In this document: positions 62,848-64,000 of the stretch, piece after piece
Layout: each line of letters begins with the position of its first letter
How positions within the stretch are numbered: position 1 is the first letter of the stretch
Assembly (NCBI GenBank): GCA_036873755.1
Contig: JAVTVY010016068.1
Location: 1-64,000 of the forward strand
Length of the DNA stretch: 64,000 nucleotides
Reading direction: 5' to 3'
Source: Hanleya hanleyi
Lineage: Eukaryota > Mollusca > Polyplacophora > Lepidopleurida > Hanleyidae
Made by a program: the position numbers and the translations under genes
Notes under the pieces: model-generated
The model's database searches: none
Seen by the model: only the letters and a program-made list of their open reading frames with translations
Told to the model about the DNA's origin: nothing

Positions 62848-62863
62848 GGCCCTTTTCAGGGCC
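62848..62863 (+). terminator. Histone-type 3' stem-loop of RING A (right)
   Basis: GGCCCT TTTC AGGGCC, preceded by CCAAA and followed by ACCCC and CTTTCGAAAGAGGAAC (62872-62887), 18 bases after the stop codon. Confidence 0.85.
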
Positions 62864-62949
62864 ACCCCATTCTTTCGAAAGAGGAACTTCTAACTCAAAG
62901 CACAAAATAACACCAACTCCTGCACATGCACATACCTAAAGGTAACAAT

Positions 62950-64000
62950 AAGTAAAATAACACATGAATTTCCATGTTAAAATCCATTCCTATGTTTATA
63001 CCATTAGGGTTGGCCCTGAAACATTTTTTTCGTATATCTATAATATTAGAGTCGATGTACACAGCGCTGATTGGTGGCCCTACAAGGTGCCTACACCGAG
63101 GTCCGCGCCACCACCCTTCCTGGGTTAATTTACAATCCTCAGATTTTGCAGCAAAATCGTCTAGGGTCAATTCCCAGGTTAAAAATCCATTCTTATGTTT
63201 ATAACATTAGGGTTGGCCCTGAAAAGAGTCGCGTGTACTGTATTGGCGCGAGTGATGCATTCTGGGTCACGCCAGAATCCCTTCATTTGGCACGAAATTC
63301 GCACTAGCAAACTCCTATGTTAAATGATTGCGTCTATTAATAGCATTAGAGTCGATATACGCGTCGCTGATTGGTGGCCTACAAGGTGTCTACACCGAGG
63401 TCCGCGCCACTACCCTTCCTGGGTTAATTTACAATCCTGAGATTTTGCACCAAATTTGTCAATTCCTAGGTTAAATGATTGCATGTATTGAAATAACATG
63501 ACGGTTGGCCCTGAAAAGAGTCGCATGTACTGTATTGACTGTGTGCCGCCAGAATCCCTTCATTTGGCACCAAATTCACACTAGCAAATTCCTATGTTAA
63601 ATGATTGCGTGTATTGAGATAACATTAGAGTCGATATACACGTCGCTGATTGGTGGTCTACAAGGTATCTACACCGAGGTCCGCGCGACCACCCTTCCTG
63701 GGTTAATTTACAATCCTGAGATTTTACACCAAATTTGTCATTTCCTATGTTAAATCATTGCACGTATTGAGATAACATTGAGGTTGGCCCTGAAAAGAGT
63801 CGCGTGTACTGTATTCACTGTGTGCCGCCAGAATCCCTTCATTTTTGCACCAAATTCACACTAGCAAATTCCCATGTTAAATGATTGCGTCTATTAATAG
63901 CATTATAGTCCATATACGCGTCGCTGATTGGTGGCCTACAAGGTGTCTACGCCGAGGTCCGCGCGACCACCCTTCCTGGGTTAATTTACAATCCGTTCAC
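62950..64000. repeat. Tandem repeat array, period about 280-300 bp
   Basis: Units start at CATTAGAGTCGAT or a variant near 63047, 63345, 63625 and 63901 and continue past the window end. Each holds GCTGATTGGTGG, CACCCTTCCTGGGTTAATTT and, in most, GGTTGGCCCTGAAAAGAGTC, which on the minus strand resembles a damaged histone stem-loop. No coding is seen. It may be the element's interior or its junction with satellite DNA. Confidence 0.75.

Overview
The window looks like repeat-rich genomic DNA of a mollusc, probably a gastropod. It carries parts of two Polinton/Maverick-type (adintovirus-like) virus elements and two smaller elements with matching ends. The host call rests on a tRNA-derived SINE whose body resembles molluscan SINEs (24390-24655), on a dispersed repeat containing TTCAGCAATATTTCAGCT that I associate with gastropod genomes (44848 and 45426), and on the mix of decayed retroelements. 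It is an inference, and no host protein-coding gene could be supported.

Left element (window start to 12382). Minus-strand genes read toward the window start: a pX-like core protein, a packaging ATPase, a membrane/mucin-like protein and a chromodomain integrase. Two small proteins made of repeated PC4-like units lie just upstream of the integrase. Next comes an accessory block: an acidic orphan protein (5212, +), a RING protein 'A' (6801-7763, -), a coiled-coil RING protein 'B' (8617, +), and a 445-aa protein (10417-11754, -) that reads as CARD, basic nuclear-localisation stretch, tandem PC4-like domains. The element ends at 12382 with a terminus that reads AGTAGTATAC inward.

Right element (about 57910 to beyond 62863). 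The same accessory block recurs in the opposite orientation: CARD-PC4 (58630-59991, +), RING B (60668-61390, -) and RING A (62100-62829, +, frameshifted). A tandem repeat array follows from about 62950 to the window end.

Middle (12383-57909). This is noncoding DNA with old retrotransposon fragments and MITEs. A 12.97-kb palindromic element at 27268-40237 is flanked by a 6-bp duplication AACGTT and has AGTAGTATA-type ends, as does a 1.6-kb relative at 42194-43781. The large element carries arrays of NRF1-type sites (TGCGCATGCGCA), paired CRE sites (TGACGTCA), strong hairpins and three broken copies of a C2H2 zinc-finger gene. An inverted Penelope-like retroelement pair sits in one arm, with a 12-bp target duplication whose empty site survives in the other arm.

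The most interesting signals are these. (1) A CARD fused to PC4-like domains, encoded beside RING E3-type proteins, suggests a module acting on host death/innate signalling and transcription. (2) The orphan gene and all four RING genes end in a replication-dependent-histone-type stem-loop (six-bp stem, four-base loop, ACC flank, purine-rich downstream element). Compensatory stem changes occur between copies, whereas the CARD-PC4 genes end in AATAAA plus a genomic A-tract. (3) Host-like regulatory motifs are built into minisatellites at element promoters. (4) A TIR signature is shared by the full and the non-autonomous elements. Functions are inferred from sequence alone.
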